From assembly GCA_018267705.1 (NCBI GenBank), contig JAFDXX010000023.1, positions 186,001 through 250,000 on the forward strand: 64,000 bases of DNA, written 5' to 3'. Below, one piece after another: positions 53,316-62,178 of the stretch (positions are counted from its first letter, which is position 1; each line of letters starts with the position of its first letter). Below the pieces are notes generated by a model. That model was not told the origin of the DNA. It saw only the letters and a list, made by a program, of their open reading frames with translations, and did not search any database. Position numbers and translations under genes: made by a program. The DNA comes from Bacteroidota bacterium (GTDB taxonomy: Bacteria; Bacteroidota; Bacteroidia; Chitinophagales; Chitinophagaceae).

Positions 53316-54806
53316 ATGAGCAAGAACTTAGATAAATATTTAATGAAAGATTTAAATAACCCCGATGGAGTTGCACACACATCACACAAAACAAAAATTG
53401 TAGCAACTGTTGGCCCTGCCTGCGATACCCCCGAAAAATTATTAGAATTAGTAAAAGCAGGCGTAAACGTTTTTCGTTTAAACTTCTCTCACGGTACCTT
53501 AGAAGACAAAGCCAGAATTATTGAACACATTAGAGATATAAACAAATCTGAACCATACAACATTTCAATACTTGCCGATTTACAAGGCCCTAAATTACGT
53601 GTAGGTGAAATTGAAAACAATGCTTTAGACTTACAAGTTGGTGATGTATTGACTTTTACCAATACTAAATGTGTTGGCACAAAAGAAAAAATATATGTAA
53701 GCTATCCTGACCTTGCCAGCGATGTTAGAATTGGAAATATTATTTTAATTGATGACGGAAAAATTGAAGTAAAAGTTATTGGCATAACAAAAGAGCAAGA
53801 CGTAAAAGTACAAGTTACCTTAGGCGGTATTCTTTCTTCAAAAAAAGGAATTAATTTACCCGATACAAAAATTTCATTGCCCGCATTAACAGAAAAAGAT
53901 TTAATAGATTTAGAATTTATTATAGAACAAAAATGCGATTGGGTTGCACTTAGTTTTGTAAGAAGTGTAAAAGATATTGTAATTCTTCGTAATAAATTAG
54001 ATGAACGAAAAAGCAAAACAAAAATTATTGCTAAGATTGAAAAACCTGAAGCACTTATTAATATAAGAGATATTATTATTGAAAGTGATGCCATAATGGT
54101 TGCTCGCGGAGATTTAGGTGTTGAATTACCACTTGAACAAATTCCACTTATACAAAGAGATTTAATTCGCAAATGTATTCATCGTGCAAAACCTGTAATT
54201 GTTGCCACACAAATGATGGAAAGCATGATTGATAGAATTAAACCCAACCGAAGTGAAATTACCGATGTAGCCAACGCCGTTTTAGAAGGTGCTGATGCCG
54301 TAATGCTTAGCGGAGAAACTGCTGCCGGACAACACCCTGCATTGGTTGTAGAAACAATGCGTAAAATTATTCTTCAGGTTGAACAAACTGAATACCGATA
54401 TAATAGAGAAGAAGATTTAGTTCCGCAAACACACTCTCCCTCTTTTTTAAGTGATGCAGTTTGTTATAACGCTTGCAAAATTTCTAAAGATGTAAATGCC
54501 GATGCATTAATTGGTATGACACAAAGCGGATACACTGCATTTGTATTAAGCAGTTACCGCCCTAAATCTCCTTTATTTATTTTTACTAAAGAAGAAAGCT
54601 TAATGAACCAATTAAGTTTAAGTTGGGGCGTAAGAGCTTTTTATTATAATGAAGAAGATAGTTTAGATGATATTGTTTTTGATCAAATAGATATTTTAAA
54701 AGAACGTGGTTTTATAAAATCGGGAGATGTTGTTGTAAACACAGGAAGCACACCCGTACACATGCATTTACCAACCAACGTTTTAAAAATTACTAAAGTA
54801 GAATAA
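53316..54806 (+). CDS. pyk: Pyruvate kinase
   Basis: Final ATP-yielding step of glycolysis. The N-terminal KTKIVATVGPACDTPEKL and LNFSHG blocks, the active-site IAKIEKPEAL and MVARGDLGVELP, and VIVATQMMESM are all present. The C-terminal allosteric domain is complete to a total of 496 residues. Operon with pfkA. The stop is immediately followed by the stop of the convergent kinase gene and, 13 bases on, by a strong inverted repeat. Confidence 0.96.
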   Translation: MSKNLDKYLMKDLNNPDGVAHTSHKTKIVATVGPACDTPEKLLELVKAGVNVFRLNFSHGTLEDKARIIEHIRDINKSEPYNISILADLQGPKLRVGEIENNALDLQVGDVLTFTNTKCVGTKEKIYVSYPDLASDVRIGNIILIDDGKIEVKVIGITKEQDVKVQVTLGGILSSKKGINLPDTKISLPALTEKDLIDLEFIIEQKCDWVALSFVRSVKDIVILRNKLDERKSKTKIIAKIEKPEALINIRDIIIESDAIMVARGDLGVELPLEQIPLIQRDLIRKCIHRAKPVIVATQMMESMIDRIKPNRSEITDVANAVLEGADAVMLSGETAAGQHPALVVETMRKIILQVEQTEYRYNREEDLVPQTHSPSFLSDAVCYNACKISKDVNADALIGMTQSGYTAFVLSSYRPKSPLFIFTKEESLMNQLSLSWGVRAFYYNEEDSLDDIVFDQIDILKERGFIKSGDVVVNTGSTPVHMHLPTNVLKITKVE

Positions 54807-57800
54807 TTAAGTTGCACTATTCAACTCAACATAAAAAACAGTTCCTTTTTTGTGTTGAGTTGAAAACCATATTTTACCGTTTACATTTTCAACAATTCCT
54901 TTGCAAATAGCAAGCCCTAACCCTGTGCCTGATGATTTTGTAGTAAAATTGGGTGTAAATATTTTAGATTGAATAGCATCGTCAATGCCTTCTCCATTAT
55001 CTTCAATAGCAATTAAAATTGTTGAATCAGTATTTTGTTTTTGATGAATAATTATTTCTGCTTTTTCATTTTTTTCGGTTGCTTCAATAGCGTTTTTAAC
55101 TAAATTGGTAAACAATCTGCTCATTTGAGTTTTATCTGCCCATACAAAATAATTTCCAGTTTCTTTTTCACACTTAATTACAATATTGGTATTGGTTTGA
55201 TGCATTTGAATAATTGTATTAATAGTATCACTTATATCATATCGTTCAGGTTTTGCATTATTAATATTAGCAAACTGAGAAAAATCTCCGGCAATATTTG
55301 ATAATTGATTGATTTGTTCAATTAATGTTGTTATTACATTATTTGAAAGTTCTTTGATATTAGGATTACCTGCTTCCATACTATGTTGTAAGTATTGAAT
55401 ACTTAGCTTCATTGGCGTGAGCGGGTTTTTAATTTCATGAGCTACTTGTTTTGCCATTTCTCTCCATGCACTTTCTCTTTCTGCTTTTGCTAATGCATTT
55501 GCACTGGCTTCTAGCTTGTTTAGCATTTTATTGTATTCATTTACCAATTCACCAATTTCATCATTTCTTTCCCAAATAATTTGTTCATTTGTTTTTCCTA
55601 ACGACAGCTCTTTCATTTTAGTGCTAATTAAACTAAATGAGTGTGTGATTCGGTTGGTAATTAAAAATGCAATTGCACCTGCTAATAAAAAAATAAATGC
55701 ATTTAAGTTAATAAGTGTTGCCAAAAAACCTGATATCTCTTCATTCAATTCTGCTTGAGAGTTTAAGTATGGAATATTTAAGTACGCATATTCTTTCCCG
55801 TTTTCATCAGTAAGCGGAACATATAAACTTAAATAATTAAGTTTGGCTATTTTTTCTGTTTGTGCAAACGTGTAAGCATGTTTATAATGTAATTGATAAA
55901 ATGCCATAGGTTGCATTTTATCGCTTAATAAATATTTGTTATAAATATAGGGTTGTGTAGATATGGTTAACTTACCAAAGGTGTTATAAAAGTTAATATC
56001 TACATTATTGGTTTCAGCAATTTCAATTATTTTTTTTTCCAGATTAGTTGTAATGCCAATATCATTAATAGTTAATACATCATCAAACATAAACTGAGCA
56101 TTTACGTTAGATTGTATTTCATCGGCAATTAATCGAATAGATTTAAACAATCTTTCTTTATTGTTATTATTAAACCTTACAATAAAAAACGATACAGTGG
56201 CTACACCAATAACTATAAACGATACCAAACAAACTCCAACAATTATTAAATTAATTTGAGAGCGAATGGCAAGTGTTTGAAAAAAATGTTTAATTGCTTT
56301 AACACTAAATCTTGTTTTAATTAAAAAGCCGGTAACATAAAATAAAATAACAATTGCCAAAAATGATGTAAGTAAATAAGCAAACAATGTTATAAACTGT
56401 AACAACCAATTATTTTCGGCTACAATAACTACTTGCTTATTATTATTTGCATAATACCACAACTCAGTAAATCCAACTTTAGTTTTTAATTCGTAACCGT
56501 AATTGTTTTTTTGGGTTGCCGGAATTTCAATAGGAAAAGCATATTCATTTTCATGGTTAATTAGTTTGCCATTATTATAAACGGCATACGCATAGTGTGT
56601 GCCTGTTTCATTTACTAAACTATTACCTTGTTTAAACAATACCGGAAAAATAGCTTCACTTATAAATTTTCTTGGTTTTATTAAAATAAATAAATATCCT
56701 TTTGCTCCATCATTGTTTGTTGTTGATTTTTCAAATAAATAGCTTGTTAAATTATTTTTATTGGAAAAAGAATATAATCCATTTGAATCTACTGCTATAG
56801 CCTGATTTATTCTAATAGTTTTTATAAAAGCATATTTTGCTGAATCGTCATTATATAAAGGTTTATATAAACTATCGTAAGTGTAAATACGTGTTTCATA
56901 TTTGTTTAATAGCCCCGAAAAGTTTTTGCTTATTAAACTATCTTTTAAAAATTTATTTGAATACTCGTTATAAAATCGTTGAAAATTATTTTCTAGAAAT
57001 ATGTTTGAAAAATTAGAAGTAGCAATGCTTAATAAGTTTTCTTCTTGTACAGTACCTTGCAAGGATAATGTTTCGGCTAATCGTTTTCTTTTTAATAATT
57101 CAACTTCTTTGTTCTGATAAATGAGCATAGCAGACATAGATACTGCAAAGAACATCATCCAAAAAACTAATAAAGAAGATTTAGTTATTGTTTCTTCTGC
57201 TTTTTTTGAACGATAATTTAATATCCACAAAAAAAACATCAACCATAATAATACCATAAAACCCGGTAATATAAAAGCATTGCCAATATTAAATGAAAAA
57301 AAAGCCAAACCGGTTATGCAAACTATTAATAATTGAGCACCTACACTAATACCTGCTCTAACCACAGGTTTTAATAGTAATTGAGTAAGATAAAAAAAAG
57401 ACAAAGCCAATAAACAAAGTATTACAAAGCTTACATAACTATATATACTAAGGCTAAAAAAATCTGTAACAGTAAATGAAATTTTAGAATCAATTACTAA
57501 ACTTCTAATAACATTTACGGTATTTAAGCATATTAGTGTAATGTAGGCTATGCAAATAATTGCAATATATTTTTTGGAAGAAAAAGATATATATCGGCTA
57601 GTTTCTTTGAAATAAGATTTATAGAAATTAATAACCCAAAAAATAAATATGGTGTTTATTAATAAATCTCCCAACGATTTGTTGATTCTGTTTGATGCAT
57701 ATACCGACGGATCAAATAAACTTATTTCTGTAAAATCAAAAGGGAATGGTAATAAATAAGAAAATAACCGTAAAATAAATAACGAGCTTACTAAAAGTAA

Positions 57801-58547
57801 AAAACCTTTTCTAAAATTAATAAGTAGTGCAATTTCTACACTTATATAATTTAGAAAAAGCAATAAGGCTATTATTGCCAATGTTCGTAAAACAATTGTA
57901 GTAGTATCGTATTGAGTATAATATTTATTTCCTTTTTGCACTATGCCAAACAATGTATTCCCATTTGTATCTTTTATTTGCAATGCATTTGCAGCCGTGC
58001 TTACATCATAACTTTCTTCAATACCTGAAGATTTATAAAATTCTGTAGAGAGATATTCATTTTCAATAAAATATTGCCACCTTACAGGTAATACACCAAT
58101 GCATAATGCTTTTTTATTATTTAATGCAATTGTTTTTTTATGTAAAACATAATCTCCATTTTGATAATGAACAAAATAATTGCCGTCTTTTCTTTGTAAA
58201 TCTTCTGGTTTTACATAAAAACTATTACTGTTCCAAAAAGTAATAATAGGATTACCAACATCATTAAAAGCATAAACAAAAAAACCAAAAGGTTTGTGTG
58301 TTAATTCAACTTGTACGTTGGTATATGTTTTATTATCTAAACATTGATTGATGAGCGTTGTGTCTTTACAAATCGTATCTACCTTCTCTAATCCGGTTGT
58401 AACAAGCGATTGCAGTTTGCTTTGTATTTTTTCAGGTGAAGCATCGTATGTAAAATAATTAGATACTATAAATGAAAAAGTGTACAGCCATGCAGCAGTA
58501 ATAAGTAAATAACCGTGTTTAAAAAAAGCTTTACGTAAATGTTGCAT
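54807..58547 (-). CDS. Large multi-pass sensor histidine kinase (NtrY-like catalytic part)
   Basis: A 1246-residue inner-membrane kinase. The order is TM1 (12-32), a first extracytoplasmic region to about 215, a block of about seven helices (216-480), a second extracytoplasmic region (about 500-720), two helix pairs around 725-755 and 775-805, and a third extracytoplasmic region (810-950). A membrane segment, HAMP and the kinase core follow. The phosphoacceptor His1037 lies in VAHEIKNPLTPMKLSI. N-box TNLVKNAIEA, G1 EDNGEGI at about 1182-1188 and G2 GTGLGLAI from 1207 are intact. The HEIKNPLTP form is that of NtrY/PrrB kinases. No response-regulator gene adjoins. Its ATG directly abuts the mazG stop. 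Confidence 0.9.
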   Translation of the reverse strand: MQHLRKAFFKHGYLLITAAWLYTFSFIVSNYFTYDASPEKIQSKLQSLVTTGLEKVDTICKDTTLINQCLDNKTYTNVQVELTHKPFGFFVYAFNDVGNPIITFWNSNSFYVKPEDLQRKDGNYFVHYQNGDYVLHKKTIALNNKKALCIGVLPVRWQYFIENEYLSTEFYKSSGIEESYDVSTAANALQIKDTNGNTLFGIVQKGNKYYTQYDTTTIVLRTLAIIALLLFLNYISVEIALLINFRKGFLLLVSSLFILRLFSYLLPFPFDFTEISLFDPSVYASNRINKSLGDLLINTIFIFWVINFYKSYFKETSRYISFSSKKYIAIICIAYITLICLNTVNVIRSLVIDSKISFTVTDFFSLSIYSYVSFVILCLLALSFFYLTQLLLKPVVRAGISVGAQLLIVCITGLAFFSFNIGNAFILPGFMVLLWLMFFLWILNYRSKKAEETITKSSLLVFWMMFFAVSMSAMLIYQNKEVELLKRKRLAETLSLQGTVQEENLLSIATSNFSNIFLENNFQRFYNEYSNKFLKDSLISKNFSGLLNKYETRIYTYDSLYKPLYNDDSAKYAFIKTIRINQAIAVDSNGLYSFSNKNNLTSYLFEKSTTNNDGAKGYLFILIKPRKFISEAIFPVLFKQGNSLVNETGTHYAYAVYNNGKLINHENEYAFPIEIPATQKNNYGYELKTKVGFTELWYYANNNKQVVIVAENNWLLQFITLFAYLLTSFLAIVILFYVTGFLIKTRFSVKAIKHFFQTLAIRSQINLIIVGVCLVSFIVIGVATVSFFIVRFNNNNKERLFKSIRLIADEIQSNVNAQFMFDDVLTINDIGITTNLEKKIIEIAETNNVDINFYNTFGKLTISTQPYIYNKYLLSDKMQPMAFYQLHYKHAYTFAQTEKIAKLNYLSLYVPLTDENGKEYAYLNIPYLNSQAELNEEISGFLATLINLNAFIFLLAGAIAFLITNRITHSFSLISTKMKELSLGKTNEQIIWERNDEIGELVNEYNKMLNKLEASANALAKAERESAWREMAKQVAHEIKNPLTPMKLSIQYLQHSMEAGNPNIKELSNNVITTLIEQINQLSNIAGDFSQFANINNAKPERYDISDTINTIIQMHQTNTNIVIKCEKETGNYFVWADKTQMSRLFTNLVKNAIEATEKNEKAEIIIHQKQNTDSTILIAIEDNGEGIDDAIQSKIFTPNFTTKSSGTGLGLAICKGIVENVNGKIWFSTQHKKGTVFYVELNSAT
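54820..54864. terminator. Inverted repeat at the pyk / histidine kinase junction, inside the kinase coding region
   Basis: Perfect 12-base arms TTCAACTCAACA (54820-54831) and TGTTGAGTTGAA (54853-54864) enclose a second A6/T6 pairing. It begins 14 bases after the pyk stop and encodes kinase residues near the C terminus. It may terminate pyk or stabilise the 3' end, but the downstream T run on the plus strand is weak. Confidence 0.45.
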
Positions 58548-59321
58548 TTATTTAGGTGCTTGCTTTTTAACTTCATTCCAAATGGCATCCATTTCATGTA
58601 AACTCATATCTGCTAAGTTTTTCCCTTGGCTTAATGCTATGGTTTCCATTTGTGTAAAACGATGAATAAATTTTTTATTTGTTTTTTCTAAAACACCTTC
58701 GGCATCTACTTTCAAAAATCGTGCATAGTTTATTAAACTAAATAAAACATCACCAAATTCTTCTTCAATTTTTTCTATACTTTGTAAAGCAATAGCTTCT
58801 TTTAGTTCTACTATTTCTTCTTCTACTTTATCCCAAACTTGTTCTTTATTATCCCATTCAAAACCTACTTTTTTTGCTTTTTCTTGTATGCGTGCTGCTT
58901 TAACCATTGCGGGCAATGCAGTAGGCACGCCGCTTAAAACGCTTTTCTTCCCTTCTTTTAATTTTATTTTTTCCCAGTTTCTTTTTACATCTTCTTCATC
59001 ATTCACTTTTACATCTCCATATATATGCGGATGCCTTTCAATTAGTTTTTTGCTAATACCTTCAATAACATCATTTAAAGTAAATTGTTTTTGCTCTTGT
59101 CCAATTCTTGCATAAAATAAAATATGTAATAACAAATCTCCTAATTCTTCTTTCATTCCTTGCCAATTGTTATTGGTAATACTTTCTGTTAATTCATACG
59201 TTTCTTCAATTGTCATTGGCCGTAATGTGTGAATAGTTTGTTTTTTATCCCAAGGACATTGTTCACGCAGTTCATTCATGATTTGTACAAGTTTTAAAAA
59301 GCTGTTTGAGAGTGTATCCAT
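58548..59321 (-). CDS. mazG: Nucleoside triphosphate pyrophosphohydrolase MazG
   Basis: Hydrolyses (d)NTPs to monophosphates and PPi, cleaning nucleotide pools and affecting ppGpp. Two MazG repeats are visible: LREQCPWDKKQTIHTLRPMTIEETYELTE (split as LREQCPWDKKQTIHTL and MTIEETYELTE), with ELGDLLLHILFYARIG, and in the second half EIVELKEAI with EEFGDVLFSLINYARFL. The 257-residue length is normal. The stop codon is immediately followed by the ATG of the large histidine kinase, so the two are translationally coupled. Confidence 0.94.
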   Translation of the reverse strand: MDTLSNSFLKLVQIMNELREQCPWDKKQTIHTLRPMTIEETYELTESITNNNWQGMKEELGDLLLHILFYARIGQEQKQFTLNDVIEGISKKLIERHPHIYGDVKVNDEEDVKRNWEKIKLKEGKKSVLSGVPTALPAMVKAARIQEKAKKVGFEWDNKEQVWDKVEEEIVELKEAIALQSIEKIEEEFGDVLFSLINYARFLKVDAEGVLEKTNKKFIHRFTQMETIALSQGKNLADMSLHEMDAIWNEVKKQAPK

Positions 59322-59404
59322 AAAATTAATGTAGAATTTAAGAAAATATTAGCTGTTACAATATAGTGCAGAATTATGTTTTATTAATTTTTACAAGGTA
59401 TTTA

Positions 59405-59412
59405 TTTTTGAC
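59405..59412 (+). promoter_or_regulatory. -7 promoter box TATTTTTG for the YD-repeat-like gene
   Basis: Exact consensus, 11 bases before the ATG at 59424. Confidence 0.55.
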
Positions 59413-59423
59413 AAAAATTAATA

Positions 59424-60254
59424 ATGAAGTTAGCATCAATATTTATACTTATAATTTGCTCATACACCGCAAATGCACAATATTATTATAATGATATTAT
59501 AAGTAACATACAAAGCAATAAACAATATACTTTATTAAAGCAAAACAAAATAAAAAAAGTAGTTGTAAACAGTTTTAATGCAGATGGCAGTATTAGCAAT
59601 GATTTTATGCTGCAACAAGAATTTGATATTTATTGGCGAAAAATGATTACAACTTCTAAAACAATTACAGGAGCCACTTCTATTTTAACTACTACGTATG
59701 AAAACAATAAAGTGAAAAGAATAGAAGAATTAACGAAAGGTGTGCAACAAAAAACTGAGTATATTTATGATGATGCCGGCAAACTAAAAACTATTTCATC
59801 TACCACAAAAGATACTGCCTTAAAATATCAAACATCTGAGGCTCATATTTGGCAATACAACCACAACAATCAACCGGAGGAAATGCTAAAAATTAAAAAC
59901 GGGAAAGATACAACTGTAGTTCAATTCATATATGATGAAAAAGGAAATATAGCCGAAGAACGTTGGAGCAATAAAGGTTTGTTATTAGAAATTTATTATT
60001 ACTATTATAACAATAAAACGCAATTAACAGATATTGTACGCTTTAACCAAAAAGTAAAAAAAATGTTGCCCGATTTTTTATTTGATTATGATGATAAAGG
60101 AAACATTTCAGAATATACAATTATACATATGGGCAACAGCAACTATAACATGTGGAAATATACCTATAATGCAGAAGGTTTAAAACAAGAAGAAGATTGC
60201 TACAATAAACAAAAAGAATTGGTTGGTAAAATGAGTTACACCTACTCTAAGTAA
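59424..60254 (+). CDS. Exported YD-repeat-like protein
   Basis: A 276-residue exported protein with a signal peptide (LASIFILIICSYTANAQ, cleavage at NAQ). The mature part carries several YD/RHS-like units: TEYIYDDAGKLKTISSTTKD, VQFIYDEKGNIAEERW, FLFDYDDKGNISEYT and WKYTYNAEGLKQEED. In Bacteroidota short proteins of this type are frequent and of unknown role; they lack the toxin end of large RHS proteins. It appears to be a single-gene unit. Confidence 0.8.
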   Translation: MKLASIFILIICSYTANAQYYYNDIISNIQSNKQYTLLKQNKIKKVVVNSFNADGSISNDFMLQQEFDIYWRKMITTSKTITGATSILTTTYENNKVKRIEELTKGVQQKTEYIYDDAGKLKTISSTTKDTALKYQTSEAHIWQYNHNNQPEEMLKIKNGKDTTVVQFIYDEKGNIAEERWSNKGLLLEIYYYYYNNKTQLTDIVRFNQKVKKMLPDFLFDYDDKGNISEYTIIHMGNSNYNMWKYTYNAEGLKQEEDCYNKQKELVGKMSYTYSK

Positions 60255-60299
60255 CGAATAAAACAAAGAATTTCATTCATATTTTGTTTATTAAAAAAT

Positions 60300-60307
60300 T
60301 AACTTTG
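60300..60307 (+). promoter_or_regulatory. -7 promoter box TAACTTTG for the membrane-GNAT-like gene
   Basis: Exact TAnnTTTG plus C, 18 bases before the ATG at 60326. Confidence 0.55.
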
Positions 60308-60325
60308 CCCACATTTTTATAATTT

Positions 60326-60949
60326 ATGATAGTTACAATTGGATATTTAGCTTCTGCCCTACTGGCTCTCTCTTTAATTACGGTAAATGCTATTAGGTTT
60401 AGGTGGCTTAACCTTTTTGGTTGTTTTACCTTTATTGTGTATGGTATTTTTATTACTGCTTTTCCGGTAATATTAGCCAATGTTATTTTATTGGCTATTA
60501 ATATTTTTCAAATTATAAAACTTTATTCTGCAAAAGAATCTTTTGAAATGCTTACAGTACAACCCTTTGATGAGTTGGTAACAAAATTTCTACAATTTCA
60601 TAAAAAAGATATTCAGAACTATTTTCCTGATTATGAAATAAATAAAACCGAAAATTATCTTGCTTTTATGGTGCTACGCAATTTATCTATTGCCAATTTA
60701 TTTATTGCATCTTTAAAAAACGGAGAAGCAGTAGTGGAAATAAATTATACAATTCCACAGTATCGAGATTTTAAGGTTGGCAAATTTATTTTTGAGAAAG
60801 AAAGAGAATATCTTTTATCGGAAGGTGTTAAAAAAATTATTTATGAAAAAGTGTTCAATGCCAATCATGAAAATTTTATTAAAGTAATGGGTTTTACAAA
60901 AGAAAATACAAATGGAATTTGTTATTCAAAAAGCCTTGAGAGTGAATAA
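60326..60949 (+). CDS. YgjV-like membrane protein with a GNAT-like C-terminal part
   Basis: A 207-residue protein. Residues 1-67 form about three membrane helices (IGYLASALLALSLITVNAIR; LFGCFTFIVYGIFITAFPVI; ANVILLAINIFQIIKLY) resembling YgjV. Residues 80-205 are soluble; VGKFIFEKEREYLLSEGVKK followed by NHENFIKVMGFTK has the look of a GNAT acyltransferase end, but the acetyl-CoA loop (Q/RxxGxG/A) is not evident. Fusion of a small membrane domain to a GNAT-like domain is seen in Bacteroidota; function is unknown. It meets the SprT-like gene tail to tail. Confidence 0.65.
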   Translation: MIVTIGYLASALLALSLITVNAIRFRWLNLFGCFTFIVYGIFITAFPVILANVILLAINIFQIIKLYSAKESFEMLTVQPFDELVTKFLQFHKKDIQNYFPDYEINKTENYLAFMVLRNLSIANLFIASLKNGEAVVEINYTIPQYRDFKVGKFIFEKEREYLLSEGVKKIIYEKVFNANHENFIKVMGFTKENTNGICYSKSLESE

Positions 60950-61576
60950 TTATTCTTTAATAATTTTTACTTCACTAACTGCACTGAAAGAATATTTTCG
61001 ATTGGTTTTTATTTCAACGGCTTCAAATCTTTTTCTTCTTTTTTCTCCTTTTTTAAAAGTTCTCCCATCCTCTAACTGAAATATAGTACCTACGGGCAAT
61101 TCAGATATTGTATAATAATCTGCTTTGCTGTTATAATTATATTTTCGTAATACCAATAATAATTCTGTTTCACCATTAGCTGTTGCTGCAGGATTAATGA
61201 TACTTTTTTGTAATGCTGTTTCTATATCTGCAGGAAATATTTTTCGTTGTACAAAATCAATCAACAATTTACTATAACAACCTTTCCATTCTTTTCCATG
61301 TACTTCTACTTTATGCCCATATTGCTCAAACACAAGCAGGTGAGCCAATTCGTGCAATAGTGTAATTAAAAATTCATACTTATTTAAGTTGCCATTAATA
61401 GTAATACGATGATTTTGACCTGCATGTGCATTGCGATAATTGCCTAAAACAGATTTTCGTTTTTGTGTAACCGTTAAATGAACTTTATAATAATTCAAAT
61501 ATTGAACAACCAATTCAAAAGTTTGATAAGGCAAATAGTTAGCCAACGCCTGCATAGGATGCTCAACTATTGCCAT
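60950..61576 (-). CDS. SprT-like zinc metalloprotease-family protein
   Basis: A 208-residue protein with the zinc motif HExxH in LLHELAHLLVFEQYGHKVEV and the downstream HGKEWKGCYSKLL block (third ligand region). A C-terminal part ends in KTNRKYSFSAVSEVKI. SprT-like proteins include the eukaryotic DNA-protein crosslink protease Spartan; the bacterial members have no proven substrate. The ATG at 61576 is used; a TTG nine codons upstream gives the longest frame. It overlaps the 3' end of the preceding membrane gene by 14 bases. Confidence 0.82.
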   Translation of the reverse strand: MAIVEHPMQALANYLPYQTFELVVQYLNYYKVHLTVTQKRKSVLGNYRNAHAGQNHRITINGNLNKYEFLITLLHELAHLLVFEQYGHKVEVHGKEWKGCYSKLLIDFVQRKIFPADIETALQKSIINPAATANGETELLLVLRKYNYNSKADYYTISELPVGTIFQLEDGRTFKKGEKRRKRFEAVEIKTNRKYSFSAVSEVKIIKE

Positions 61577-61967
61577 TTTTTTCTTTATTAATTTTTGAGG
61601 CAATACTTATTTCCATAAACAAATAAATAAAATATAAAGCCATTGAAACCATAATAGCATACACACTTTTCTCTTTTGCAAATATTAAATAAAAAACTGC
61701 GGCACTGCCTAACACAAACATTTTAATTAAGGTAGCACTCATTACATTGCGTAAAGAAGCATTCAGATTTTTTTTATCAATTTGTTTGGTATGTAACAAT
61801 AAACTTATCACACTTAAAAAAAATAATAAAATATTAGCTGTAAACACAACCAATACATCAATTTTTTTTTCTTGCAATATTGATTGATACCAAAGTATTA
61901 AACTGTTTACAACAACAAATACAAAAAATAATGGTAATATTTTTTTTGATAATGATGAGGGTTGCAT
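61563..61967 (-). CDS. Small four-helix membrane protein of the atp-leader cluster
   Basis: A 134-residue protein with four hydrophobic helices (about 10-29, 37-56, 73-96, 100-120) and a Lys/Asn-rich end. I do not know a named family, but in Bacteroidota a protein of this size and shape follows AtpZ and precedes atpB. Here it is followed by the SprT-like gene instead. It starts two bases after the AtpZ stop. A role in assembly of the ATP synthase Fo part is only an inference from that order. Confidence 0.65.
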   Translation of the reverse strand: MQPSSLSKKILPLFFVFVVVNSLILWYQSILQEKKIDVLVVFTANILLFFLSVISLLLHTKQIDKKNLNASLRNVMSATLIKMFVLGSAAVFYLIFAKEKSVYAIMVSMALYFIYLFMEISIASKINKEKNGNS

Positions 61968-61968
61968 A

Positions 61969-62178
61969 TTATTTTTTTTCAGAAGTATCTTTTATAATTT
62001 TTACAATCATTCCAATAATTACTAACAAAGGTAAAAGCCAAATAAATAAAGGGAATTGTATAATATTTTTTTTATCCACCCAATAGCCTGCATACACTGC
62101 AATTAAAAGTGCAACAGTTAATTGTGTAGCAAGGCCTGCATAAGTTATTAGTAATTCTTTATTGCTTTTTCCTTTCAT
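61969..62178 (-). CDS. AtpZ/AtpI-family protein
   Basis: A 69-residue protein with two membrane helices (about 13-32 and 44-61) and the family pattern LATQLTVALLIAVYAGYWVDKK. AtpZ and AtpI help assemble the Fo c-ring or take up Mg2+/Ca2+ beside ATP synthase genes. The ATG at 62178 overlaps the upstream stop (TGATG), showing translational coupling; a TTG one codon upstream is less likely. Confidence 0.83.
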   Translation of the reverse strand: MKGKSNKELLITYAGLATQLTVALLIAVYAGYWVDKKNIIQFPLFIWLLPLLVIIGMIVKIIKDTSEKK

